From positions 729 to 64,728 of the forward strand of contig DKPB01000081.1 of assembly GCA_002471015.1 (NCBI GenBank): a stretch of 64,000 nt of DNA, written 5' to 3'. The notes below the pieces were generated by a model, which was given only the letters and a program-made list of their open reading frames with translations, searched no databases and was not told the origin of the DNA. Origin of the DNA: Stenotrophomonas sp. UBA7346. GTDB lineage: Bacteria > Pseudomonadota > Gammaproteobacteria > Xanthomonadales > Xanthomonadaceae. Made by a program: the position numbers and the translations under genes. This document shows, piece after piece, positions 35,739 through 44,586 of this stretch; positions within the stretch are counted from its first letter, which is position 1, and each line of letters starts with the position of its first letter.

Positions 35739-36545
35739 GTGCCCCGCGCTCTCGCCCTCCTGCTCAGCCTGACCCTGCTGTGTGCCAGTGCGGCCTCGGC
35801 AGCCCCCAGCGGCCGCTGGCGCGAGGCCTGGGGACTGGCGAGCAGCTCGCCGAGCAGCACGGCAGCGAGTTCCGATGCCTTCGCCAGCCTGCAGTTGCAG
35901 GCGCGTGGCGGTGGCCGCAGTGCCGTCGTCCACAATCTGCTGGCCGGCCCGCTGCAGGTGCACCTGCTCGGCGACAGCCGCGCGCCCGCCGCAACCGTGT
36001 TGCGGGCGGGCGAGCACCGCAGCCTGCTGTGGCTGGCCGACGACGGCGCGCCGCTGCGGCTGGTGCTGGATGCCTTCCCGGGCGATCCGGCGGCCCGCCC
36101 GCAGGACCATCTCTATCTGCTGCCGATGCAAGTGGCGGCGGTCCGGGTCAGCCAGGCTTTCGCTGGCCATTACAGCCATAACGATGCGCAGAACCTGTAT
36201 GCGGTGGATTTCCCCCTGCCCGAAGGCACGCCGGTGCTGGCCGCGCGCGCCGGCACGGTGATGCAGGTGGTGGACAGCCACGACCAGGGCAGCCTGCTGC
36301 GCGTATTGCACGACGACGGCAGCATGGCCCTGTATGCGCACCTGCAGGCGGCCAGCGCGCGCGTGCGCCCCGGCCAGGCCGTGGCTGCCGGGCAGGCCAT
36401 CGCGCTGTCGGGCAATACCGGCCACAGCAGCGGCCCGCATCTGCATTTCGTGGTGCAGGCCAATACCGGGCTGGACCTGCGCTCGATCCCGTTCCGGATG
36501 GGCAGCGAACGCGGCGAGCTGAAGTTCCCGCGGCAGGCCCCCTAG
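35739..36545 (+). CDS. M23 (LytM-type) metallopeptidase, secreted
   Basis: A 268-aa protein with a signal peptide (ALALLLSLTLLCASAASA). The C-terminal M23 domain has zinc ligands in HYSHNDAQNLYAVDF (His and Asp) and the HxH in SSGPHLHFVV, plus SMALYAHLQAAS, so it should be an active peptidoglycan endopeptidase or an envelope regulator. The start is GTG at 35739, just before the signal peptide; a longer frame from 35559 has no coding character and would lie antisense to the riboswitch. It is divergent from metX. No clear Shine-Dalgarno is seen. Confidence 0.85.
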   Translation: MPRALALLLSLTLLCASAASAAPSGRWREAWGLASSSPSSTAASSDAFASLQLQARGGGRSAVVHNLLAGPLQVHLLGDSRAPAATVLRAGEHRSLLWLADDGAPLRLVLDAFPGDPAARPQDHLYLLPMQVAAVRVSQAFAGHYSHNDAQNLYAVDFPLPEGTPVLAARAGTVMQVVDSHDQGSLLRVLHDDGSMALYAHLQAASARVRPGQAVAAGQAIALSGNTGHSSGPHLHFVVQANTGLDLRSIPFRMGSERGELKFPRQAP

Positions 36546-36560
36546 GGGCCCGACGAACCT

Positions 36561-36823
36561 GTAGTGCCGAGCCATGCTCGGCAAGGGGCTTGCCCGGTAG
36601 AGCCGCTGCCGAGCGTGGCTCGGCACTACCTGTTGGGATTTCTGGGCAGGCTCCTGCCGAGCATGGCTCGGCACTACAGGTCGGGGATTCCTGGGCAGGC
36701 CGCTGCCGAGCATGGCTCGGCACTACAGGGCCGGGATTCCTGGGCAGGCCTCTGCCGAGCATGGCTCGGCATACAGGGCCGGGATTTCCGGGCAGGCTCC
36801 CGCCGAGCGGGGCTCGGCACTAC
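36561..36823. repeat. Cluster of six SMAG elements
   Basis: Six 22-23-bp elements lie between the M23 gene and prfC. One is in + orientation at 36561-36583. Five are inverted, at 36607-36629, 36655-36677, 36704-36726, 36753-36775 and 36801-36823. The last four are spaced about 48-49 bp and separated by related GGGATTCCTGGGCAGG spacers, which suggests local amplification of element plus spacer. The fifth copy lacks two bases in its CACTAC end and the sixth has a changed loop (AGCGGGGCT). They fill a 357-bp gene-free gap. Confidence 0.9.
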
Positions 36824-36903
36824 CCGGTCATCCTTGCCGGGCTGGCGGCAGGTATAATCGCCGGTTCATTCGTTTCTGATGCGCCCGGGCGGGCGCCCCT
36901 GCC

Positions 36904-38508
36904 ATGTCCGAAGTCGCCACCGAAGCCGCGCGCCGCCGCACCTTCGCCATCATCTCCCACCCTGACGCCGGCAAGACCACGCTGACCGAAAAGCTGTTGC
37001 TGTTCGGGGGCGCGATCCAGATGGCCGGCTCGGTCAAGGGCCGCAAGGCCGCACGCCACGCCACCTCGGACTGGATGGCGCTGGAAAAGGAGCGCGGCAT
37101 CTCGGTCACTTCGTCGGTGATGCAGTTCCCGTACGAAGACAAGATCGTCAACCTGCTCGACACCCCCGGCCACGCCGACTTCGGCGAGGACACCTACCGC
37201 GTGCTTACCGCGGTGGACTCGGCGCTGATGGTGATCGACGTGGCCAAGGGCGTGGAAGAACGCACCATCAAACTGATGGAAGTCTGCCGCCTGCGCGACA
37301 CCCCGATCATGACCTTCATCAACAAGCTCGACCGCGAGGGCAAGGACCCGATCGAGCTGCTGGATGAAGTGGAAACCGTGCTCGGCATCCAGTGCGCTCC
37401 GGTCACCTGGCCGATCGGCATGGGCCAGCGCCTGAAGGGCGTGGTGCACCTGCTGACCGGCGAAGTGCACCTGTACGAACAGGGCCGCAACTTCACCCGC
37501 CAGGACTCGACCATCTTCCCGTCGCTGGACTCCCCCGGCCTGGCCGAGAAGATCGGCGAGAAGATGCTGGCCGACCTGCGCGACGAGCTGGAACTGGTGC
37601 AGGGCGCCAGCCATCCGTTCGACGTGCAGGCCTACCTGGCCGGCAAGCAGACCCCGGTGTTCTTCGGCTCGGGCGTCAACAACTTCGGCGTACAGCCGCT
37701 GCTGGACTTCTTCGTCAAGCACGCGCCGGCACCGCAGCCGCGTGCCACAACCGGCCGCGACATCGCCCCGCAGGAAGACAAGCTGACCGGCTTCGTGTTC
37801 AAGATCCAGGCCAACATGGACCCGCAGCACCGCGACCGCGTGGCCTTCATGCGGGTGTGCTCGGGCAAGTTCACCGCCGGCATGAAGACCTTCCACGTGC
37901 GCACCGGCAAGGAAATGAAGCTGGCCAACGCGCTGACCTTCATGGCCAGCGACCGCGAGATCGCCGCCGAAGCGTGGCCGGGCGACGTGATCGGCATCCA
38001 CAACCACGGCACCATCTCCATCGGTGACACCTTCACCGAAGGCGAGGCGGTGACCTTCACCGGCATCCCCAACTTCGCCCCGGAACTGTTCCGCCGCGCC
38101 CGCCTGCGTGACCCGCTCAAGCTCAAGCAGCTGCAGAAGGGCCTGGCCCAGCTGTCCGAGGAAGGCGCCACCCAGTTCTTCCGCCCGTTGATGAGCAACG
38201 ACCTGATCCTGGGCGCGGTCGGCGTGCTGCAGTTCGACGTGGCTGCCTATCGGCTGAAGGACGAGTACGGCGTGGAAGCGGTGTTCGAGCCGGTGTCGGT
38301 CAATACCGCACGCTGGGTCAGCTGCAGCAACGCGAAGAAGCTGGAAGAGTTCCGCGAGAAGAACGCCAACAACCTCAGCATCGACGCTGCCGGCCACCTG
38401 GTCTACCTGGCCCCCACCCGGGTCAACCTGCAGTTGGCCCAGGAGCGCGCACCGGATGTGCGCTTCTCGGCCACGCGTGAGGCCGCGCACACGGTTTCGG
38501 TGACATAA
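36904..38508 (+). CDS. prfC: Peptide chain release factor 3
   Basis: A 534-aa translational GTPase that recycles RF1/RF2 after termination. G1 is AIISHPDAGKTTLTEKLLLF, followed by the switch I region (RHATSDWMALEKERGISVTS), G3 (NLLDTPGHADFGEDTYR) and G4 (MTFINKLDREGKDP). Length is normal. A TATAAT hexamer at 36853-36858 is a good -10 about 45 bases upstream; a matching -35 is not clear. Transcribed away from the SMAG cluster. Confidence 0.96.
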   Translation: MSEVATEAARRRTFAIISHPDAGKTTLTEKLLLFGGAIQMAGSVKGRKAARHATSDWMALEKERGISVTSSVMQFPYEDKIVNLLDTPGHADFGEDTYRVLTAVDSALMVIDVAKGVEERTIKLMEVCRLRDTPIMTFINKLDREGKDPIELLDEVETVLGIQCAPVTWPIGMGQRLKGVVHLLTGEVHLYEQGRNFTRQDSTIFPSLDSPGLAEKIGEKMLADLRDELELVQGASHPFDVQAYLAGKQTPVFFGSGVNNFGVQPLLDFFVKHAPAPQPRATTGRDIAPQEDKLTGFVFKIQANMDPQHRDRVAFMRVCSGKFTAGMKTFHVRTGKEMKLANALTFMASDREIAAEAWPGDVIGIHNHGTISIGDTFTEGEAVTFTGIPNFAPELFRRARLRDPLKLKQLQKGLAQLSEEGATQFFRPLMSNDLILGAVGVLQFDVAAYRLKDEYGVEAVFEPVSVNTARWVSCSNAKKLEEFREKNANNLSIDAAGHLVYLAPTRVNLQLAQERAPDVRFSATREAAHTVSVT

Positions 38509-38592
38509 GTCCAATGGCGGCGTGCATGCGCCGCCATTCGGGGTGATGATAGCGGGCACCGGGCCTTCCCCCAGCCCGCGCCCCTACCCCAC

Positions 38593-39228
38593 ATGACCGC
38601 AACTGCTGCATCCATCCGCGAAGAAATCGCCAGTGCCCTTACCCACGGCCTCGGCGCCGTCACCGCTCTGGCTGCCGGCGCCGTCCTGATCACCCTGGCA
38701 GCGATCTATGGCGATGGCTGGCAACTGGCCAGTGCCATTGTCTTCGGCGTTGCCCTGCTGTTGCTGTACACCGCCTCCACCCTGTACCACGCCATCCAGC
38801 ACCCGGTGGCCAAGGGCCGGCTGAAGATCTTCGATCATTGCGCGATCTACATCCTGATCGCTGGCACCTATACCCCATTTACCCTGATCGGTCTGCGCGG
38901 CCCCTGGGGCTGGGGACTGTTCACCGCGATCTGGGCGCTGGCCGTATTCGGCGTGATCTTCAAGTTGTTCTACACCGGCCGTTTCAAGAAACTCTCCACC
39001 GCGATCTATATCGCGATGGGCTGGCTGGTGATCGTGGCGATCAAGCCGATGTGGGCCTCGCTGGATGGCTGGACCCTGGGCTGGCTGTTTGCAGGTGGTG
39101 TGTTCTACACCCTTGGCACGGTGTTCTATCACCGCGAGCAGCTACCGTACTCGCACGCCATCTGGCACCTGTTCGTCATCGCCGGCAGCGTCTGCCACTT
39201 TGTTTCGGTAACCGAACAGATCCTGTAA
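38593..39228 (+). CDS. trhA: Hemolysin III / PAQR-family membrane protein (TrhA-like)
   Basis: A 211-aa, seven-TM protein. EEIASALTHGLGAVTALAAG, LLLYTASTLYHAIQHPVAKG, IFDHCAIYILIAGTYTPFTL and SHAIWHLFVIAGSVCHF carry the conserved His, Asp and Ser of the PAQR/HlyIII fold. Bacterial members have been linked to membrane-energetics homeostasis rather than true haemolysis. It stands alone between prfC and the AsmA-like gene. Confidence 0.92.
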   Translation: MTATAASIREEIASALTHGLGAVTALAAGAVLITLAAIYGDGWQLASAIVFGVALLLLYTASTLYHAIQHPVAKGRLKIFDHCAIYILIAGTYTPFTLIGLRGPWGWGLFTAIWALAVFGVIFKLFYTGRFKKLSTAIYIAMGWLVIVAIKPMWASLDGWTLGWLFAGGVFYTLGTVFYHREQLPYSHAIWHLFVIAGSVCHFVSVTEQIL

Positions 39229-39267
39229 TCCAACGCCGGCGTGGCCATGCACACCCTGCCAACATTA

Positions 39268-39308
39268 CGTGCACGCCGCGCGAATGCATGCTTCGCGTGG
39301 CGTGCACG
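39268..39308. other. Long imperfect stem-loop upstream of the AsmA-like gene
   Basis: CGTGCACGCC (39268-39277) pairs with GGCGTGCACG (39299-39308). Inside it, CGCGAA (39279-39284) pairs with TTCGCG (39292-39297) around a short ATGCAT-containing loop, with one mismatch between the arms. There is no T run, so it is not a classical terminator. It lies 22 bases before the GTG of the AsmA-like gene and may affect its translation, or may bind a protein. Confidence 0.6.
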
Positions 39309-39330
39309 ATGAACGCGCGATCATCGATGC

Positions 39331-41301
39331 GTGAATACCTCCACGCCCCCCGCCATGCAGCGCGCGTCGCGCTGGCGACTGCAACGCCCCGGCAAACGCG
39401 GCCAGCGCTGGCTGATCGCCGGTGCTGCGTTGGCGGTGGCGATCCTCGTGCTGATCCTGCTGTGGGACTGGAACTGGTTCAAAGGGCCGGTCGAGCGCGC
39501 GGTGCAGGCACGCACCGGCCGGGTCCTGCAGATCGGCAATCTGGATGTGGACCTGGGCCGCACCACCACCATTCGTGGCGACCGCATCCGCTTTGCCAAC
39601 GCCAGCTGGGCCAAGCAGCAGCAGATGGCCAGCGCCGACCGTGTCGAGATCGATGTGCGCCTGTGGCCGCTGCTGCGCGGCAGCGTGCAGTTGCCGGAGA
39701 TCCGTCTCAGCCGCCCTGATGTGTTGCTGGAAACCGCCCCGGACAAGGGTCAGCCCGGCAACTGGGCCTTTCTCAACGGTGGCGGCGGTCAGCGCCTGCA
39801 ACTGCAGCGCCTGCGCATCAGCGATGGCCGCCTGCAGTTCATCGATACCCTTGGCCGCAGCAATATCGACCTGGCCGTGCGCAGCGGCCAGGCAAAGCAG
39901 GCCGATGCCGCGCCGCCGGTACAGGTGCAGGGCAAAGGCCGCTGGCGTGGCGCCGCCTTCACGCTCAAGGGCGGCACCGAGTCGCCGCTTGAATTGAGCA
40001 AGAGTGATCACCCCTTCCGCATCCACCTGGATGCCCATGCCGGTGCCACCCATGCCATTGCCCATGGCAGCCTGACCAATCCCTTCCAGTTGCAGGTATT
40101 CGACCTGCAGTTCCAGCTCAGCGGCCAGGATCTGGATGATCTCTATCCACTGATCGGCATCGCCATCCCTTCGTCACCGCCGTATCGACTGGATGGTCGG
40201 CTCAAGCGTGACCACGAGCGCTGGCGCTACGAGAAATTCAGTGGCCGCGTTGGCGACAGCGACCTGGCCGGTGATGTCGAGATCGATGTGGCCGGCGAGC
40301 GCCCCCGGCTGACCGCCAACCTGCTGTCCAGGCGATTGGACTTCGATGACCTGGCCGGTTTCATCGGCGCGCCGCCCCGGACGGGCGGCAGCGAAACGGC
40401 CAATGCCGAGCAGAAGGCACAGGCCGCGCAGTTGGCCGCCAAGCCGACGGTACTGCCGGACACACCCTACAACCTCGGCAAGCTGCGTGCGATGGACGCC
40501 GATGTGCGTTGGAAGGCGGAGCGCATCAATGCGCCCAGGCTGCCACTGGATGACATGGACGCGCATCTGTTGCTGGACAACGGCCTGCTGCGGCTGGAGC
40601 CGCTCAATTTCGGCGTGGCCGGCGGCGATATCCGCAGCACCATCCGCATGGACGCGCGCCGCCCGCAGATCAGTACCACGCTCAACGCCAGCCTGCGCAG
40701 GGTGCAGCTGGGGCAGTTGTTTCCGGACGCCAAGCTGGCCGAGCAGGCCTCTGGCGGAATCGGTGGCGACATCCGCCTCAGCGGCACAGGCAACTCCATC
40801 GCCGCGATGCTGGGCAGCAGCAATGGCGATGTCGGGCTGGGCATGGGCCGCGGTCATATCGGCAACCTGCTGATGGAGCTGGCCGGGCTGGACGTGGCCG
40901 AATCGCTGAAGTTCCTGTTCACCGGCGACAAGCAGATCCCGCTGCGCTGCGCGTTTGGTGATTTCAGCGTGCGCAATGGCCTGATGCAGTCGCGCACCTT
41001 GGCTTTCGACACCACCGATACCCTGGTGATCGGCGAAGGCACCATCAGCCTGAAGCAGGAACAACTGGACCTGCTGCTGCGCCCACGGCCCAAGGACAGG
41101 AGCATCCTGGCGCTGCGCTCGCCGCTGCATATCAGCGGCAGCTTCAAGGACCCATCGTTCCGCCCAGACTTCAAGGCCTTGGGCATCCGTGGTGCCATCG
41201 CCCTGACCCTGGCCAGCATCACCCCGCCGGCGGCCCTGCTGGCCACCATCGAAACCGGGCCCGGCAAGGACGCCGACTGCGGCGGACACTACGCCAAGTA
41301 A
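39331..41301 (+). CDS. AsmA-family protein
   Basis: A 656-aa inner-membrane-anchored periplasmic protein. There is one TM near residues 28-46 (LIAGAALAVAILVLILLWDW). An AsmA N-terminal repeat region follows (VERAVQARTGRVLQIGNLDV), then a long beta-rich bridge and a C-terminal AsmA_2 block (LSGTGNSIAAMLGSSNGDVG; SLKQEQLDLLLRPRPKDRSI). AsmA/YhdP/TamB-type proteins are thought to move phospholipid between membranes. The start is GTG at 39331; an ATG at 39355 is an alternative. Confidence 0.88.
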   Translation: MNTSTPPAMQRASRWRLQRPGKRGQRWLIAGAALAVAILVLILLWDWNWFKGPVERAVQARTGRVLQIGNLDVDLGRTTTIRGDRIRFANASWAKQQQMASADRVEIDVRLWPLLRGSVQLPEIRLSRPDVLLETAPDKGQPGNWAFLNGGGGQRLQLQRLRISDGRLQFIDTLGRSNIDLAVRSGQAKQADAAPPVQVQGKGRWRGAAFTLKGGTESPLELSKSDHPFRIHLDAHAGATHAIAHGSLTNPFQLQVFDLQFQLSGQDLDDLYPLIGIAIPSSPPYRLDGRLKRDHERWRYEKFSGRVGDSDLAGDVEIDVAGERPRLTANLLSRRLDFDDLAGFIGAPPRTGGSETANAEQKAQAAQLAAKPTVLPDTPYNLGKLRAMDADVRWKAERINAPRLPLDDMDAHLLLDNGLLRLEPLNFGVAGGDIRSTIRMDARRPQISTTLNASLRRVQLGQLFPDAKLAEQASGGIGGDIRLSGTGNSIAAMLGSSNGDVGLGMGRGHIGNLLMELAGLDVAESLKFLFTGDKQIPLRCAFGDFSVRNGLMQSRTLAFDTTDTLVIGEGTISLKQEQLDLLLRPRPKDRSILALRSPLHISGSFKDPSFRPDFKALGIRGAIALTLASITPPAALLATIETGPGKDADCGGHYAK

Positions 41302-41309
41302 CGCCCAGC

Positions 41310-41741
41310 TCAGCCGCCGGTGATGTATTCCTGCAGCTGGCCCAGTTCCTGGCGCTGCTGCGCGATCACCGATTTGACCAGGTCACCGATGGAGATCACC
41401 CCCACGACCTGATCGCCGTCCAGCACCGGCAGATGGCGGATGCGGCGGTTGGTCACCAGTTCCAGACATTGTTCCACCGACACCGTCGGTGCCACGGTCA
41501 CCAGTTCGGCGGTCATGATCTCGCGCACCGGCGTGGTCGCCGAGGAGCGGTCCATCAATACGATCTTGCGCGCGTAGTCGCGCTCGGAAAGGATGCCAAC
41601 CAAGGCGGCTCCTTCCATCACCAAGACGGCACCGATGCCCTTCTCGGCCATCAGCCGGATGGCCTGCACCACCGCAACGTCCGGTGGCACCGCATGGATC
41701 TCAGGGGACTTGGCCCCAAGCAACTGTCGAACGGTCTGCAC
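41310..41741 (-). CDS. Paired CBS-domain protein
   Basis: A 143-aa protein made of two CBS motifs (IHAVPPDVAVVQAIRLMAEK; ELVTVAPTVSVEQCLELVTN) forming one Bateman module that usually binds adenine nucleotides. The start is GTG at 41741 (MQTVRQLLGAKSPEIHAV), with CAGGAG six bases upstream. This places its first 41 bases inside the 3' end of the glycosyltransferase gene, in another frame. Role unknown; possibly an energy-sensing partner. Confidence 0.88.
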   Translation of the reverse strand: MQTVRQLLGAKSPEIHAVPPDVAVVQAIRLMAEKGIGAVLVMEGAALVGILSERDYARKIVLMDRSSATTPVREIMTAELVTVAPTVSVEQCLELVTNRRIRHLPVLDGDQVVGVISIGDLVKSVIAQQRQELGQLQEYITGG

Positions 41742-42720
41742 GGCGTTCTCCTGCGCTGGTGGATGGGGCAGATACTGCCACGTTCGCAGGCTGCCATGTA
41801 TCGACCAGGTACAACGGGCGCTGCTTGACCTCCATGTACAGGCGGCCCAGGTACTCACCGATCAAGCCCAGGGCAATCAACTGCACGCCTCCCAGGAACA
41901 GGATCACCGCCATCATCGTCGGCCAGCCGGCGACGCGATCACCGTACAGCGCGGCCTTGGCCACCACCCATGCTGCAAACGCGAACGCGCCGGTCGCAGT
42001 GAACAAGCCCAGGTAGGTCGCCACCCGCAGTGGCGCGGTGGAAAAGCTGGTGATGCCTTCAAGCGCGAAGTTCCACAGCTTCCAGAAGCCGAATTTGCTG
42101 CGCCCGGCCACGCGCGCCTGGCGCCGGTACGGCAGAGCCACGCGGTTGTAGCCCACCCAGCCAAACAGGCCCTTCATGAAACGCTGCCGCTCGCGCAGCT
42201 GCCGCAGCGCTGCCAGTGCACGTGGCGACAGCAGGCGGAAGTCACCGGTATCGGCAGGGATGGGTGTCTTCGACAACCGCCCCATCACCCGGTAAAACAC
42301 CGCTGCAGTGACCCGCTTTAGCCAACCATCGCCGTCGCGCTCTTCACGCACACCATATACATCGTCGTGGCCCTGTCGCCACAAGGCCACAAAATCGGGA
42401 ATAAGCTCCGGCGGATCCTGGCCATCGGCATCGAGCAGGATCACCGCACCATCCTCGACAAAATCCAGGCCCGCGGTCAGCGCGATTTCCTTGCCGAAGT
42501 TGCGCGACAACCGCAGCACCGCCACCCGCGGCTCCTGCGCCGCCAAGGTCTGCATCACCTGCCAGGTAGCATCACTGCTGCCGTCATCCACGTACAGGAT
42601 GCGGCCATCGACATCCGCCAGTGCCCGCAACTGCGCGCACAGCCGCGGATGCAACAACGGCAGCGCCTCCTGCTCGTTGTAGGCGGTGATGACAAGGGTC
42701 AGGCGATCATGGGCAGTCAT
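41701..42720 (-). CDS. Family 2 glycosyltransferase, polyprenyl-phosphate type
   Basis: A 339-aa protein. The GT-A domain begins TLVITAYNEQEALPLLHPRL and contains YVDDGSSDATW, LSRNFGKEIALTAGLD and the DxD-type LLDADGQDPPELI. Two C-terminal TM segments follow (YLGLFTATGAFAFAAWVVAK; MMAVILFLGGVQLIALGLIG). This layout matches GtrB/ArnC/DPM1-like enzymes that load a sugar on undecaprenyl phosphate. The sugar is unknown. Its C-terminal tail overlaps the CBS gene by 41 bases, and it follows mtgA on the same strand by 26 bases. Confidence 0.9.
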   Translation of the reverse strand: MTAHDRLTLVITAYNEQEALPLLHPRLCAQLRALADVDGRILYVDDGSSDATWQVMQTLAAQEPRVAVLRLSRNFGKEIALTAGLDFVEDGAVILLDADGQDPPELIPDFVALWRQGHDDVYGVREERDGDGWLKRVTAAVFYRVMGRLSKTPIPADTGDFRLLSPRALAALRQLRERQRFMKGLFGWVGYNRVALPYRRQARVAGRSKFGFWKLWNFALEGITSFSTAPLRVATYLGLFTATGAFAFAAWVVAKAALYGDRVAGWPTMMAVILFLGGVQLIALGLIGEYLGRLYMEVKQRPLYLVDTWQPANVAVSAPSTSAGERRADRSTVAWGQVP

Positions 42721-42746
42721 GTGCTGATTCTACGCAGGCAAGGCCC

Positions 42747-43496
42747 TCAATCGGCCTCGTCCAGATAACCGGCGCCACCGAGCTGACGGGCCTGGCGCTG
42801 GATCCAGTTCGCGCGGCGCTGCACGTAGGGACCCGGATTTGCCGCGCTATAGCGCCGCGGCGCCGGCAGCACCGCCGCCAGGCGGGCACTTTCGGCCGGA
42901 TTCAGCCGCGCTGCGTCCTTGCCCCAATACGCCTGGGCCGCGGCCTGCACACCGTAGATACCGTCGCCAAACTCGGCCACATTGACGTACATCTCGATGA
43001 TCCGCTGTTTGGGCCAGAGCGCTTCGATCAACAGCGTGTACCAGACCTCCAGCCCCTTGCGCACCCAACTGCGGCCCTGCCACAGGAACACGTTCTTGGC
43101 CGTCTGCTGGCTGATGGTGCTGGCCCCGCGCAGGCGCCCACCACGCTCGTTGTGTTTGCGTGCCTTCTCTATGGCCTGCAGATCGAACCCATTGTGCTCG
43201 GGGAACCGCTGGTCCTCGGCGGCCACCATCGAGATCGGCACGCTACGTGCGACCTGGTCAAGATCGCGCCATTCATGGCGGATGCGGAAACTGAAATCGC
43301 CCTGCCCCCATGCTTCCAATTGGCGGAACACCATGACCGTGGAAAACGGCGGGTCGAAGAACCGCAGCCATGTCACCTGCAGCACACTGAAACCGGCCAA
43401 CAGCACCGGCAACCACAGCAGGCGCCGCAGCCAAGGCCGTCTGCGCCGTCCTTCATCCGCCTGTCCAGCCTTGCGCTCGGCCTTCTCCGCCCCCAT
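42747..43496 (-). CDS. mtgA: Monofunctional peptidoglycan glycosyltransferase MtgA
   Basis: A 249-aa GT51 enzyme with one N-terminal TM (LWLPVLLAGFSVLQVTWLRF). The catalytic Glu is in MVAAEDQRFPEHNGFD, and motif II RGASTISQQTAKNVFLW and EMYVNVAEFGDGIYG are intact. It polymerises lipid II into glycan strands. The start ATG at 43496 has AGGTGA upstream; a GTG at 43505 is possible. Divergent from hslO. Confidence 0.94.
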   Translation of the reverse strand: MGAEKAERKAGQADEGRRRRPWLRRLLWLPVLLAGFSVLQVTWLRFFDPPFSTVMVFRQLEAWGQGDFSFRIRHEWRDLDQVARSVPISMVAAEDQRFPEHNGFDLQAIEKARKHNERGGRLRGASTISQQTAKNVFLWQGRSWVRKGLEVWYTLLIEALWPKQRIIEMYVNVAEFGDGIYGVQAAAQAYWGKDAARLNPAESARLAAVLPAPRRYSAANPGPYVQRRANWIQRQARQLGGAGYLDEAD

Positions 43497-43568
43497 ATCC
43501 GTCACCTGATCAAACTTCTGTCCGGCGCATTATCCGGCACCGGCCCCCACCTCGCGCAGATGCAGCCC

Positions 43569-44462
43569 ATGACCGACACCTCCGACCTGCTTGTCCGTTT
43601 TCTCCTGCCCGACGCCGGTGTCCGTGGCGTGCACGTCCGCCTGGGTGACAGCTGGCGGGAGATCCTTTCCCACGGTGACTATCCGGCCGCAGCCACCCGC
43701 CTGCTCGGCGAGGCCAGCGTGGCCTCGGCGCTGTTCACCGGCCACACCAAGGTTGACGGCCGCCTGTCGATCCAATTGCGCAGCAGCTCGGCGCTGCGCG
43801 CACTGTTCACCGAGTGCACCTCGGCCGGCACCCTGCGCGGCATTGCGCAGCTGGCCGACGGTGAGGACGCACCGGCAACCCTGGCCGGCCTTGGCGAAGG
43901 TGCCTTGCTGGCCATCACCATCGAGAACCCGGGCCTGGACCCGCGTGAACCGCAGCGTTACCAAAGCATGGTCGCGCTGAGCGGCGACAGCCTGGACGAT
44001 GCCTTCGAGGACTATTTCCGTCATTCCGAGCAGTTGCCGACCCGCCTGCTGCTGGCCAGCGATGGCGAGCACGCGGCTGGCCTGCTGCTGCAGAAGCTGC
44101 CCGGCGACGAAGGCGACGAGGACGGCTGGATCCGCACCGGCGCGTTGTTTGACACACTGGGCCGCGAGGAACTGCTGGCCCTGCCGGGCAGCGAACTGCT
44201 GCACCGCCTGTTCCATGAGGAGCAGCCTGAGCTGGTCGGCGACAAGACCTTGCGCTTTGGCTGCTCCTGCTCGCGCGAACGGGTGGTCAGCATGCTGCAG
44301 TCGCTGGGCGAGGACGAAGCCCGGGCCGCCGCCGAGGCTACCGGCCAGGTCGATATCCGCTGCGAATTCTGCGGCCAGGAATATCACTTCCCATTGGCGG
44401 AATTCGGCGTATTGTTTAGCTCCACACCGGCCAACCAGCCCGCCCCCGAGCGGCTGCAGTAA
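43569..44462 (+). CDS. hslO: Redox-regulated chaperone Hsp33
   Basis: A 297-aa holdase activated by oxidation. The C-terminal zinc centre uses CSC (FGCSCSRERV) and CEFC (IRCEFCGQEYHF). The N-terminal core has LLGEASVASALFTGHTKVDG and GRLSIQLRSSSALRALFTEC. The start is ATG 43569 (MTDTSDLLVRFLLPD), with another in-frame ATG nine bases earlier. Full length; no ribosome-associated partner gene is next to it. Confidence 0.94.
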   Translation: MTDTSDLLVRFLLPDAGVRGVHVRLGDSWREILSHGDYPAAATRLLGEASVASALFTGHTKVDGRLSIQLRSSSALRALFTECTSAGTLRGIAQLADGEDAPATLAGLGEGALLAITIENPGLDPREPQRYQSMVALSGDSLDDAFEDYFRHSEQLPTRLLLASDGEHAAGLLLQKLPGDEGDEDGWIRTGALFDTLGREELLALPGSELLHRLFHEEQPELVGDKTLRFGCSCSRERVVSMLQSLGEDEARAAAEATGQVDIRCEFCGQEYHFPLAEFGVLFSSTPANQPAPERLQ

Positions 44463-44586
44463 CGGCACAGGTCCAACGAGTAGCGTTCTGGGGAGGGCGG
44501 AGACTTGTTAAGAAACCATAAACCGCATAGGATCGGGATCGCATGTGCCGGGAACTTCCCGGTGCACCCGGGGTCTGACTGAGTCC

